DNA from: an uncultured Oscillospiraceae bacterium
Lineage (GTDB): Bacteria > Bacillota > Clostridia > Oscillospirales > Oscillospiraceae
NCBI GenBank assembly: GCA_900763995.1
Contig: CAAFMK010000074.1
Location: forward strand, 1-27,672
Direction: 5' to 3'
DNA length: 27,672 nucleotides
Translations under genes and position numbers: made by a program
Notes under the pieces: model-generated
Told to the model about the DNA's origin: nothing
Database searches by the model: none
The model's input: only the letters and a program-made list of their open reading frames with translations
In this document: positions 8,825 to 16,208 of the stretch, in pieces
Layout: every line of letters starts with the position of its first letter
Position numbering within the stretch: position 1 is the first letter of the stretch

Positions 8825-8862
8825 ATACGGCAAACGATGAAAAAGGAGACATGGATTAAACT

Positions 8863-9933
8863 ATGACTGGATCAATGAACGCAGCTATTGCTGGCATGAA
8901 GTCCCACATGAACAAGCTGAATGTGATCGGCAACAATGTGGCCAATGTCAACACCTATGGATACAAGCCTGGTCGTGTGGTGTTCACCACCTCCCAGTAC
9001 ACCACCACACAAAGCGGCTCCAATGGCACCGCCCTGGTGGGTGGTCGTAACCCCGCCCAGATCGGCTATGGTAACCAGATCAGCACCATCGACCTGGACA
9101 TGAGCGGCGGCAGCTACTCCCCCACTGGCAGAAACTTGGATGTCACCATTGCCGGTGATGGCTTCTTTTTGATGGGCAATAAAGAGGTCACCAATTCCAT
9201 TGACCCCAATGATCCCAACAGCCTGAAGTCCCTGACCCTGACCCGTCTGGGCCGTTTCGACATTGATGCCAACGGCTATCTGGTAGATGGCGAGGGTAAC
9301 TGTGTGTACGGCTTTTTGACCATTGAAAATAATAATAAGCTGGAGGTCAGCGATCAGCTGGTCCCCATCCGTCTGCCCAGACAGGATGATAAGGGTGTGA
9401 TCAAGTATCCCATTATCGGTCAAAATGGCGGCAAGCTGGAAGATGCAACAGATCAAAACAATAACAACGCTCCCTATCCCGCTGGTAAGTATGACGGCAT
9501 CAAGATCGACCCTAAAACTGGTAAGATTACTGCTACTGCCAAGGATACCGACAAGGAAATTGTAGTTGGCTATATTGCCATGGGCAATGTGACCAACCCC
9601 AACGGCGTGACCCAGGAGAGCGGCTCCTACTACAAGGCCGGCGAGGGTTCCGGCGATCTGAGTGTCTCCTTGATGGGCGGAATCGCTGCTGAGTTGGGTA
9701 TCACTCATGTCAACAAGAGCCTGAATCAGGGCGGCGGCAACCCACCTGCGGGCATGGCCATCGGCAGCGCCGGCGGCACTGGCCTTATCACTGGCGGTCT
9801 GGAGATGTCCAAGACCGACCTGGCCTCTGAGATCGCTGAGATGATCACCACCCAGCGCGGCTATCAGGCCAACACCCGTATCATCACTGTGACCGACACC
9901 ATGCTGGAGGAGCTGGTCAACCTCAAGCGCTAA
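8863..9933 (+). CDS. flgE: Flagellar hook protein FlgE
   Basis: FlgE polymerises into the hook, the universal joint between rod and filament. The N-terminal D0 signature is clear (MNKLNVIGNNVANVNTYGYK, residues about 17-36), as is the DVTIAGDGFFLMGN motif (about 98-111) and the C-terminal coiled-coil D0 segment (MSKTDLASEIAEMITTQRGYQANTRII split over about 315-345). At 356 residues it is a short-to-average hook protein. The start is unusual: GGAG (8845-8848) lies 14 bases upstream of the ATG at 8863, and a two-codon ATG-GAT-TAA sits in between at 8851-8859. Confidence 0.95.
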   Translation: MTGSMNAAIAGMKSHMNKLNVIGNNVANVNTYGYKPGRVVFTTSQYTTTQSGSNGTALVGGRNPAQIGYGNQISTIDLDMSGGSYSPTGRNLDVTIAGDGFFLMGNKEVTNSIDPNDPNSLKSLTLTRLGRFDIDANGYLVDGEGNCVYGFLTIENNNKLEVSDQLVPIRLPRQDDKGVIKYPIIGQNGGKLEDATDQNNNNAPYPAGKYDGIKIDPKTGKITATAKDTDKEIVVGYIAMGNVTNPNGVTQESGSYYKAGEGSGDLSVSLMGGIAAELGITHVNKSLNQGGGNPPAGMAIGSAGGTGLITGGLEMSKTDLASEIAEMITTQRGYQANTRIITVTDTMLEELVNLKR

Positions 9934-9948
9934 GCAGCGTAGACAATG

Positions 9949-9998
9949 AACCGGGCACTGCATGGGGGAGCCTGTTCCCCCATGCTCCGGTTTCTTCT
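9949..9998 (+). terminator. Terminator-like hairpin between flgE and flbD
   Basis: A perfect 10-bp stem (9960-9969 with 9976-9985, 6-base loop) is extended by outer arms AACCGG (9949-9954) and CCGGTT (9987-9992), followed by a T-rich TTTCTTCTGTT tail. This has the form of a Rho-independent terminator placed after the highly expressed hook gene. Since flbD follows at once, it probably attenuates rather than stops transcription. Confidence 0.7.
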
Positions 9999-10018
9999 GT
10001 TGGAAAGGTAGTGAGAGT

Positions 10019-10234
10019 ATGATCCGTTTAACAAAGAGAAATGGAGACCAGTTCCTGGTCAACCATATGCAGATCGAGCGTATCGAGACCATACCGGAAT
10101 CTAAAATTGTAATGATGAATCACGACTACTATCTCGTACAGGAGAGCGCTGACGAGATTATCGATAAAATTATTACCTATAATGCCAAGGTGCAGGACAT
10201 CAACCGACAGCTGAGTATTGTAGATAAGAGATAA
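10019..10234 (+). CDS. flbD: Flagellar FlbD family protein
   Basis: FlbD-type small proteins (YlzI in Bacillus) are found in most Firmicute and spirochete flagellar operons next to flgE or motA; their molecular role is poorly defined. The 71-residue product starts MIRLTKRNGDQFLVNHMQIERIETIP, split here as MIRLTKRNG then FLVNHMQIERIE. It continues with the typical VQESADEIIDKIITYN segment. No signal peptide or membrane helix is present. I use ATG 10019 with AAAGG at 10004-10008, not an upstream ATG at 9962 that would translate through the terminator hairpin. Confidence 0.9.
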   Translation: MIRLTKRNGDQFLVNHMQIERIETIPESKIVMMNHDYYLVQESADEIIDKIITYNAKVQDINRQLSIVDKR

Positions 10235-10296
10235 AAGGGTGAACCTTAACCCTCGTTGAATGGTTTAATGCGCCCGATTGGAGGAGATGCTTCCCT

Positions 10297-11139
10297 ATGA
10301 ATATTACATACATCGTTGGTACATTGGTATCGACCTTCTTCATCGTGTTTGGTATGGTGACCAAGATGGAGGGATTGAAGGTCGTTGTTACCGTAAAGAA
10401 TCTTGGAAACTTCTTTGATATGTCCAGTATTCTGATTGTTATTGGATGTACCTTAGCAGTTGTAGTGGCAAGCTGCCCCGCTAAAATGCTCAAGCAGATC
10501 CCAAAGCACTTTAAAATCATGTTCAGCACAAAGAAATATGATCCCATGTACTATGTGGATCAGCTGGCCGAGCTGGCACAGACTGCCCGAAAGAGCGGAT
10601 TGCTTTCTCTGGAAGAGAAGGCGAACGAGCAGTCTGACCCATTTTTCAAGCAGGCCATTATGTTGATCGTGGATGCCAATGATCCGGACAAGGTGCGTTC
10701 GATCTTGGATAATGACATCGAATGTATGTCAGCACGCCATGAGGGCGTAGCTGCTATGTATGATAAAGCCTCTGCAGTGGCACCGGCCTTTGGTATGGTG
10801 GGTACGCTGGTGGGTCTGATCAATATGCTGAAGGGCATGAGCCTTGATTCAGGAGGAGCTTCAAATATTGGTGGCGATATGGGCACGGCGTTGATCACCA
10901 CACTGTATGGCTGTATCTTGGCCCACATGATCTTCAGTCCCATTGCTGCCAACCTGCGCACACGAGATGAGGAAGAAGTCTTGTGTAAGCTCATCATCGT
11001 TGAGGGCATTATGTCCATTCAATCCGGCGAGAACCCCAAGTTCTTGCGGGAGAAGCTCCTGACCTTTATGGCCCAGCAGCAGCGTGACAACGCTGGAGGC
11101 GAGGGCGAAGGCGAGGGAAAGAAAAAGAAGAAAAAGTAA
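10297..11139 (+). CDS. motA: Flagellar stator protein MotA
   Basis: MotA forms the ring of the stator that rotates around MotB and pushes FliG. Four membrane segments are visible (about residues 1-20, 37-55, 160-180 and 190-212), with the conserved PAFGMVGTLVGLINML motif in the third. A large cytoplasmic loop with charged residues lies between segments two and three. The 280-residue length is normal, and the C-terminus is a Gly/Glu/Lys-rich tail ending in a run of lysines. Ribosome site GGAGGAG at 10280-10286. It is followed 34-37 bases later by motB. Confidence 0.96.
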   Translation: MNITYIVGTLVSTFFIVFGMVTKMEGLKVVVTVKNLGNFFDMSSILIVIGCTLAVVVASCPAKMLKQIPKHFKIMFSTKKYDPMYYVDQLAELAQTARKSGLLSLEEKANEQSDPFFKQAIMLIVDANDPDKVRSILDNDIECMSARHEGVAAMYDKASAVAPAFGMVGTLVGLINMLKGMSLDSGGASNIGGDMGTALITTLYGCILAHMIFSPIAANLRTRDEEEVLCKLIIVEGIMSIQSGENPKFLREKLLTFMAQQQRDNAGGEGEGEGKKKKKK

Positions 11140-11176
11140 GACACCAGGGCTGGTGAGCGGTAAGGAGTGAATTTTG

Positions 11177-11947
11177 GTGAAAAAGAAAAAGAGCGGCGGA
11201 GGTTCCAACTGGATGGATACCTATGGCGACATGGTGACGCTGCTGCTGTGCTTCTTTGTGCTGCTCTACTCCATGTCCACCATCAGTGAGGAGAACTGGA
11301 AGGCCGTTGTGATGAGCTTCAACCCCGATGCTGTGGAGACCTTAAAAGCGACCTCAGGCAATGACGGGCCTAACGCAGATCCCAATACTGATGATGGTTC
11401 AGGCCTGGGTATTACACAGGCACAGGTCGATGAGGATATGGAGAGTCTCTATCAAGAGCTCAAGGAATATGTAAACAGCGCTGGAGAGCAGAGTAAGATT
11501 TCTGTGACAAAGGGCGATGGCAAGGTGTTCGTATCCTTTAATGAGGCCGTATTTTTTGATGGATATTCCTGGGCACTGCGCCAGGAGAGCTATGCCATTC
11601 TGGATACCATTGCGGATATGCTCAGCAAGGTGTCTGTGTCCATTGAGGAGACCCGCATCATAGGTCATACTGCCCAGGCTACAGCCAACAGGCCAAATGA
11701 CCCGGTAGTTGACCGTATGCTCTCAGCACAGCGTTCGGCAAATGTGTTGGCCTACATCCAGATGAAAACCACACTGGACCCCGCCCGCCTGATCAGTGAG
11801 GGCTGTGGACAGTGGAGGCCGGTGGCCAGCAATGATACCCCTGAGAGCAGAGCACAAAACCGCCGCGTGGAGATGGTCGTCAGCGGACGGAATCTGGATG
11901 CGGAGCTGGGAGACAGCTTCCAACAGTATGAGACGACGACCAAATAA
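11177..11947 (+). CDS. motB: Flagellar stator protein MotB
   Basis: MotB anchors the stator to peptidoglycan and carries the ion-binding aspartate. The single membrane helix (about 15-33) holds the conserved Asp in YGDMVTLLLCFFVLLYSMS (D18 from this start). The C-terminal OmpA-like peptidoglycan-binding domain (about 105-245) shows GHTAQATANRPNDPVVDRML, split as GHTAQ and the LSAQRSANVLAYI helix, plus RLISEGCGQWRPV and NRRVEMVV. The start is GTG 11177 (AAGGAGTGA at 11162-11170); a TTG at 11174 is possible. The LLYSMS ending of the helix resembles sodium-type MotS more than proton-type MotB. Confidence 0.95.
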   Translation: MKKKKSGGGSNWMDTYGDMVTLLLCFFVLLYSMSTISEENWKAVVMSFNPDAVETLKATSGNDGPNADPNTDDGSGLGITQAQVDEDMESLYQELKEYVNSAGEQSKISVTKGDGKVFVSFNEAVFFDGYSWALRQESYAILDTIADMLSKVSVSIEETRIIGHTAQATANRPNDPVVDRMLSAQRSANVLAYIQMKTTLDPARLISEGCGQWRPVASNDTPESRAQNRRVEMVVSGRNLDAELGDSFQQYETTTK

Positions 11948-12032
11948 GTATAAGAAGTCCCGGCGAATGCGTACCGCGGTCGCTGGTCAAGAAATAACCT
12001 GGCGAATGCGGCAGGGCTGGTGAGGTGATTCT

Positions 12033-13040
12033 ATGTCGGAAGTACTATCCCAAAGTCAAATTGATGCACTGCTGAATGCAGTGCGCAGTGGTGATAAAGA
12101 CTTGGATCAGTCTGCGGACGAGCCGGCAGAAAAGAAATACCGCAAATACGATTTTCATAGTCCAAGAAAATTCACAAAAGACCGAATTAAGATGTTGCAC
12201 AGCGTCTTTGACAACTACGCACGCATTGTCAATTCCAGATTGAATGCGATGATCCACACCAACTGTGAAATGGAAGTGGAGAGCATTGAGGAACAGCGGT
12301 ATTATGAATTTTCCAACGCACTGGTAGAAAGTGACATTTTGGCGCTGGCACAGGTCAAGCTAAAGGACAAGATTGAGGATACGCCGATGATGCTGTATCT
12401 GTCCACAGGGGTCGTACTGAATATGTTCGACCATATGTTGGGCGGCGGTGACGGTGGCAATGAGGATATCCCCCTGGACTACAGCTTTACAGACTTGGAG
12501 CTGCAGCTATACGAGAGTATCGTAAAAGATATGATCGCTACGATGGGAGGCAGTTGGGAAAATTATATCTCTATTGATTTCGAGTACAGCAGAACTGAGG
12601 TTACACCAACATTATCCCAGTTTATAGGGCTGGATGAGATCGTGGTCATTGTTGATATGAAGATCCAATTCCCAAATTCCTCTGGTCGATTGAGTGTGTG
12701 TCTGCCGGGTATTATGCTCACAGATGTCTTTACAGAGATCAGCAAGGAAAATCCGACCTTTCATGCACAGGGAGAGGACAACTCAGAAGATATTTTTGAC
12801 AGTTTGCGCGATTCCAGGTTGGAGATCGTGGCTCAGCTGGGTCACACTCAAATGTCCTTGCAGGATGTGTTCCATCTAAATGTGGGTGATGTGATCGACC
12901 TTGGGCAATCAAAGGATGAGCCGATGTACTTGGAAATTGGCGGCAGCCGGTGGTTCTCTGGGCGGATGGGCACCTATAAGAAAAATATGGCTATCAAGAT
13001 AGAAGATGTTTGCTATCAGGCCGATCAAAGGAGCGAATGA
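12033..13040 (+). CDS. fliM: Flagellar motor switch protein FliM
   Basis: FliM is the C-ring protein that receives CheY-P and couples to FliG. The N-terminal CheY-binding peptide LSQSQIDALLNAV is at residues 5-17. The middle domain (about 45-230) contains the GGGDGGNEDIP loop that contacts FliG, and the C-terminal FliN-like domain (about 255-330) shows VAQLGHTQMSLQDVFHLNVGDVI. The 335-residue length is normal. Ribosome site GAGGTGAT at 12022-12029. No fliL is found between motB and fliM. The stop TGA overlaps the preferred fliY ATG. Confidence 0.97.
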   Translation: MSEVLSQSQIDALLNAVRSGDKDLDQSADEPAEKKYRKYDFHSPRKFTKDRIKMLHSVFDNYARIVNSRLNAMIHTNCEMEVESIEEQRYYEFSNALVESDILALAQVKLKDKIEDTPMMLYLSTGVVLNMFDHMLGGGDGGNEDIPLDYSFTDLELQLYESIVKDMIATMGGSWENYISIDFEYSRTEVTPTLSQFIGLDEIVVIVDMKIQFPNSSGRLSVCLPGIMLTDVFTEISKENPTFHAQGEDNSEDIFDSLRDSRLEIVAQLGHTQMSLQDVFHLNVGDVIDLGQSKDEPMYLEIGGSRWFSGRMGTYKKNMAIKIEDVCYQADQRSE

Positions 13041-14419
13041 ACAGGATGGAGAATGAACTATTCAGCCCATTGGCTATAGATGCACTGGGCGAAATGATGA
13101 ATATCAGCCTCGGTTCCTCGGCCACCGCTGTTTCAAACATGCTGGACCAACGGGTGGATATTACAACACCGAGAGTATCCGTGGTGGCAATTAATGACTT
13201 TGCGCTGGGGGACATAGATCCCGCAATGGGCGTGGAGATCAAGTATGTCTCAGGGCTGGAGGGCAGCAATATCATGCTGCTCAAGCGCAGCGACATCAAG
13301 GTGATCGTAGATATCCTGATGGGCAGTGAGATGCCAGAGGAGGAATTTGAGCTCAACGATCTGACCATCAGTGCTGTGTGTGAGCTGATGAATCAGATGA
13401 TGGGCGCAGCTGCTACGGCACTATCCGATTTCCTGGGGTATTCCGTCAATATCTCTACCCCGGAGCCCTTTGAACTGAAAAGTTTAGAGAGTTTCAAAGC
13501 AGAGCATCTGCCACAGGGTGCCGATGTCCTTGTCATTGTTCGCTTTGCACTGAAAATTGAAGGTGCGCTGGAAAGCGAATTTATGAATGTGATGACAGTT
13601 GAACTGGCCAAAGAGCTTCTGAGCGGTCTGGGCCTGGATTCCCTGGATGCAGGCGCTGAGGAACCAGCTCCCGCTCCTGCCCCCGCCGCTCCAGCTCCCG
13701 CGGCTGAGTCTGATGGTGGCGGTAAGATGAGCCAGGAGGAGATCGAGAAACTCATGCAGGGCATGAACAGTCCCGCTCCTGCTCCAGCACCTGCGGCCGA
13801 GTCTGATGGTGGCGGTAAGATGAGCCAGGAGGAGATCGAGAGATTGATGCAGGGCATGAACAGCCCTGCCCCCGCCGCTCCAGCTCCTGCGCCCGCTCCC
13901 GCACCTGTCCCTGTCCCCGAAATGGCTCCCGCCCCTGTGGCGGCAGCACCTGCTCAGGCCCCCATGGCCCCGCCGATGCCCCCCATGCAGATGGCTCCGG
14001 ACGGACAGCCCTTCGCCAATGGCTATATGGGTTATCCCCCACCCATGTACTACCCCCCATACCCCCCCTATCCACAGCCCCCCACAAGGGTTGTAGACAC
14101 CAGGCCGGCAGAAATGCCTCAAATGGATATGTCTGCAGAGCTGGGCAAGGAGCAGGCCGAGAACCTGAAGCTGATCATGGATGTGCCCCTTCAGGTCACA
14201 GTGGAGATTGGACGCACACAGCGTAAGGTACAGGATGTGCTGGGCTTCTCCAAGGGCTCCCTGGTGGTGCTGGATCGTCTGGCCGGAGATCAGGTGGATG
14301 TGTTTGTCAACGGCAAGTGTATTGCCAAAGGCGATGTTGTGGTGATTGATGATAACTTCGGTGTTCGCATTACAGAGATCGTCCAAAAGCCCACACTGGA
14401 AGGACTTACTAAGAAGTAA
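13037..14419 (+). CDS. fliY: Motor switch phosphatase FliY (CheC-like + FliN)
   Basis: FliY sits in the C-ring and dephosphorylates CheY-P. The CheC/CheX-type domain begins almost at the N-terminus and keeps both catalytic sites with exact spacing: D15-x3-E19-x2-N22-x22-P45 and S112-x3-E116-x2-N119-x22-P142. The FliN domain is at about 375-455 (VPLQVTVEIGRTQRKVQDVL). The linker is unusually long, Ala/Pro-rich, and carries two 31-residue tandem repeats (219-249, 250-280), each with an SQEEIE-L motif resembling the FliM CheY-binding peptide. A Pro/Tyr/Met-rich stretch follows. The N-terminal CheY-binding peptide known in Bacillus FliY is absent. Starts: ATG 13037 (ATGA overlap with fliM), ATG 13046 or TTG 13010. 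Confidence 0.94.
   Translation: MNRMENELFSPLAIDALGEMMNISLGSSATAVSNMLDQRVDITTPRVSVVAINDFALGDIDPAMGVEIKYVSGLEGSNIMLLKRSDIKVIVDILMGSEMPEEEFELNDLTISAVCELMNQMMGAAATALSDFLGYSVNISTPEPFELKSLESFKAEHLPQGADVLVIVRFALKIEGALESEFMNVMTVELAKELLSGLGLDSLDAGAEEPAPAPAPAAPAPAAESDGGGKMSQEEIEKLMQGMNSPAPAPAPAAESDGGGKMSQEEIERLMQGMNSPAPAAPAPAPAPAPVPVPEMAPAPVAAAPAQAPMAPPMPPMQMAPDGQPFANGYMGYPPPMYYPPYPPYPQPPTRVVDTRPAEMPQMDMSAELGKEQAENLKLIMDVPLQVTVEIGRTQRKVQDVLGFSKGSLVVLDRLAGDQVDVFVNGKCIAKGDVVVIDDNFGVRITEIVQKPTLEGLTKK
13691..13876 (+). repeat. Two 93-bp tandem repeats in the fliY linker
   Basis: Copy one is about 13691-13783 and copy two about 13784-13876, nearly identical in DNA, including a shared block coding for AESDGGGKMSQEEIE. 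The unit is exactly 31 codons, so the reading frame is preserved. Each unit carries one FliM-like SQxxI-x-x-L peptide followed by Ala/Pro spacer. The near-identity at synonymous sites suggests recent duplication or ongoing homogenisation. Confidence 0.85.
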
Positions 14420-14476
14420 CCGCAAATTCTGTGATCAAACAGAATAAATTACAACAATGATAAAGGATGGTTAACA

Positions 14477-14845
14477 ATGGCTAAGAAAATTTTGTTGGTT
14501 GATGACGCTGCTTTTATGCGCAAGGTTGTGAAGGACACACTCAGCAAGGCTGGCTACACAGAGCTGTTTGAGGCAGTGGATGGCGCTGATGCAGTGGCCA
14601 AGTATGATGAGATCCACCCTGACCTGGTTCTCATGGACATCACCATGCCCAACATGGACGGTCTGGAGGCTCTGCAGGCCATTCGGGGCAAGGACAGCGG
14701 TGCCAATATTGTCATGTGCTCTGCCATGGGCCAGGAGAGCATGGTCATGGACGCTGTCCGCTTTGGAGCTAAGGACTTTATCGTGAAGCCCTTTAAGTCT
14801 GAGCGTATTGTCAAGACAGTCACCAACATCCTCGGTGCACCTTGA
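14477..14845 (+). CDS. cheY: Chemotaxis response regulator CheY
   Basis: CheY is the diffusible signal from the chemotaxis kinase to the motor switch. It is a stand-alone receiver domain of 122 residues. Acidic pocket D9/D10, phospho-acceptor D54 in LVLMDITMPNMDG, Ser82 at the conserved Thr/Ser position and K104 in IVKPF are all present. It sits between fliY and fliO, the same place as in Bacillus, which places the signal next to its target and phosphatase. The ATG at 14477 is preceded by AAAGGATGG. A weak AT-rich inverted repeat (14426-14432 with 14439-14445) lies in the 57-base gap upstream. Confidence 0.97.
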   Translation: MAKKILLVDDAAFMRKVVKDTLSKAGYTELFEAVDGADAVAKYDEIHPDLVLMDITMPNMDGLEALQAIRGKDSGANIVMCSAMGQESMVMDAVRFGAKDFIVKPFKSERIVKTVTNILGAP

Positions 14846-14851
14846 TAAGCT

Positions 14852-15232
14852 GTGTTTGGGGATAATATTTGGCTGCTCCTGCTCTGGGTCGTTGTGTGCG
14901 TTGTACTGATCGTGGGACTGGCTTACTGGTTTACACGCTATGTGGTTGGTCAGCGTGGCATAGGGGCTCTGGGCGCTGCATCGCTGGGGCGGGCACAGAT
15001 CAAGGTCTTGGCCCGCACAGCGGTTGGAAAGGATCAGAATCTGATTCTGGTGCAGGTGGAGCAGCGCTATCTCCTGTTAGGGGCCGCGCCTGGGGGGATT
15101 TCGGCTCTGGCTGAATTTTCCCAGGCAGAAGCAGAGGGCTGGAGCAAGGAGCAGGAGGAGTCTGGAAACGGATCACAAACAAATTTTGAGCGGATGTTCC
15201 GGTCAGTGATCAAGAAGAGAGGACAGAGGTGA
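14852..15232 (+). CDS. fliO: Flagellar biosynthesis protein FliO
   Basis: FliO (FliZ in Bacillus) is a small membrane scaffold that helps assemble FliP into the export gate. The 126-residue protein has one N-terminal membrane helix (WLLLLWVVVCVVLIVGLAYW, about residues 7-26). A FliO-type cytoplasmic beta domain follows (IKVLARTAVGKDQNLILVQV, then RYLLLGAAPGGI). The C-terminal tail is hydrophilic. The start is a GTG at 14852 with no strong ribosome site, so translation is probably coupled to cheY, whose stop lies 6 bases upstream. Its own end carries the ribosome site of fliP. Confidence 0.9.
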   Translation: MFGDNIWLLLLWVVVCVVLIVGLAYWFTRYVVGQRGIGALGAASLGRAQIKVLARTAVGKDQNLILVQVEQRYLLLGAAPGGISALAEFSQAEAEGWSKEQEESGNGSQTNFERMFRSVIKKRGQR

Positions 15233-15239
15233 TTTCAAG

Positions 15240-15905
15240 ATGCCAGAAGGCCTGATTAGCGTGAATGGAGAGAGCGTCCAGACACTGGAACTGCTGTTTC
15301 TTACAACGCTGATTCCACTCATGCCCTCTATACTGGTCATGACCACATCCTTTACCCGGTATATCATTTCCTTTTCCTTTCTCCGGACGGCTATGGGTAC
15401 CCAGCAGACACCACCCAATATCGTTTTGATTGGATTGGCTTTGTTTCTTACCATGTTTACCATGGCACCAGTGCTGGATGAGATCAAGACGGAGGCCTAC
15501 GATCCCTATGTGGCCGAGCAAATTTCCCAGGAGGAATTTGTAGATCGGGCATCGGTACCCCTTAAAACCTTTATGCTCAATCAACTTGAGACCAGTGAGC
15601 TGAAAATGTTTTGTGATATGGCCAAGGTGGATACGCCTACAACAAATGAGGAGGCCATGAACCTCCCCTTGAAAATCATTATCCCCTCGTTTATGACACA
15701 TGAGTTAAAGTATGCTTTTATCATCGGCTTTTGTCTGTTTATCCCCTTTATGCTGATTGATATCGTGGTATCTTCTACCTTGATGTCCATGGGTATGATC
15801 ATGCTTCCACCCTCCATGATTTCTATGCCGTTCAAGCTTTTACTATTTATTTCAATCAATGGATGGCAGCTTCTGTTTTCCACTTTGGTTCAGAGCTATC
15901 GATAG
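15240..15905 (+). CDS. fliP: Flagellar export gate protein FliP
   Basis: FliP forms the pentameric core of the export gate. The 221-residue product has four membrane segments and the two family signatures: SFTRYIISFSFLRTAMGTQQ split near residues 42-60, and LIDIVVSSTLMSMGMIMLPP (about 172-192). It lacks the cleaved signal sequence of enterobacterial FliP, as other Firmicute FliP proteins do. The ATG at 15240 has AGAGGTGA at 15225-15232, which overlaps the fliO stop. It is followed by fliQ and fliR in the standard order. Confidence 0.97.
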   Translation: MPEGLISVNGESVQTLELLFLTTLIPLMPSILVMTTSFTRYIISFSFLRTAMGTQQTPPNIVLIGLALFLTMFTMAPVLDEIKTEAYDPYVAEQISQEEFVDRASVPLKTFMLNQLETSELKMFCDMAKVDTPTTNEEAMNLPLKIIIPSFMTHELKYAFIIGFCLFIPFMLIDIVVSSTLMSMGMIMLPPSMISMPFKLLLFISINGWQLLFSTLVQSYR

Positions 15906-15935
15906 CGGTTGTGACAGGAAGGAGTCTGAGCGAAG

Positions 15936-16202
15936 ATGGATACAGCAGTTATTATGGATACGCTGCGTGAGGGCGTAGGTGTGGCGATCAAGCTGGGCGG
16001 GCCGATGTTGGTTCTCAGTATGCTCCTTGGCGTACTCATTGCAATTTTCCAGGCTGTGACGCAGATCCACGAGCAGACACTCTCCTTTGTGTTCAAGCTT
16101 GTGGTGGTGGTTGCGGTGCTGCTGTTTGGCGGAGGCTGGATGCTGGAGACACTGCAGGACTATACCAGACAGCTCTTTGCGCTCATTGCGGGGATGGGGT
16201 AA
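15936..16202 (+). CDS. fliQ: Flagellar export gate protein FliQ
   Basis: FliQ packs around the FliP-FliR core of the export gate. At 88 residues with two membrane helices (about 17-39 and 53-75) it has the standard size and topology. The GPMLVLSMLLGVLIAIFQAV segment and the following TQIHEQTLSF turn are the family signature. Ribosome site AGGAAGGAG at 15916-15924, 11 bases from the ATG. Six bases separate it from fliR. Confidence 0.97.
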   Translation: MDTAVIMDTLREGVGVAIKLGGPMLVLSMLLGVLIAIFQAVTQIHEQTLSFVFKLVVVVAVLLFGGGWMLETLQDYTRQLFALIAGMG

Positions 16203-16208
16203 GAGAAC

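Noticed and set aside
8872..10092. Long minus-strand open frame (406 codons) opposite flgE
   Set aside because: It is antisense to a clear hook gene, with low-complexity composition and no support for expression.
14426..14445. Inverted repeat before cheY considered as a terminator
   Set aside because: The stem is only 7 AT-rich base pairs and is followed by AAATTAC, with no T-run.
15240..15905. FliP considered truncated at the N-terminus
   Set aside because: It lacks the cleaved signal peptide of enterobacterial FliP, but this is normal for Firmicute FliP and all family motifs are present.
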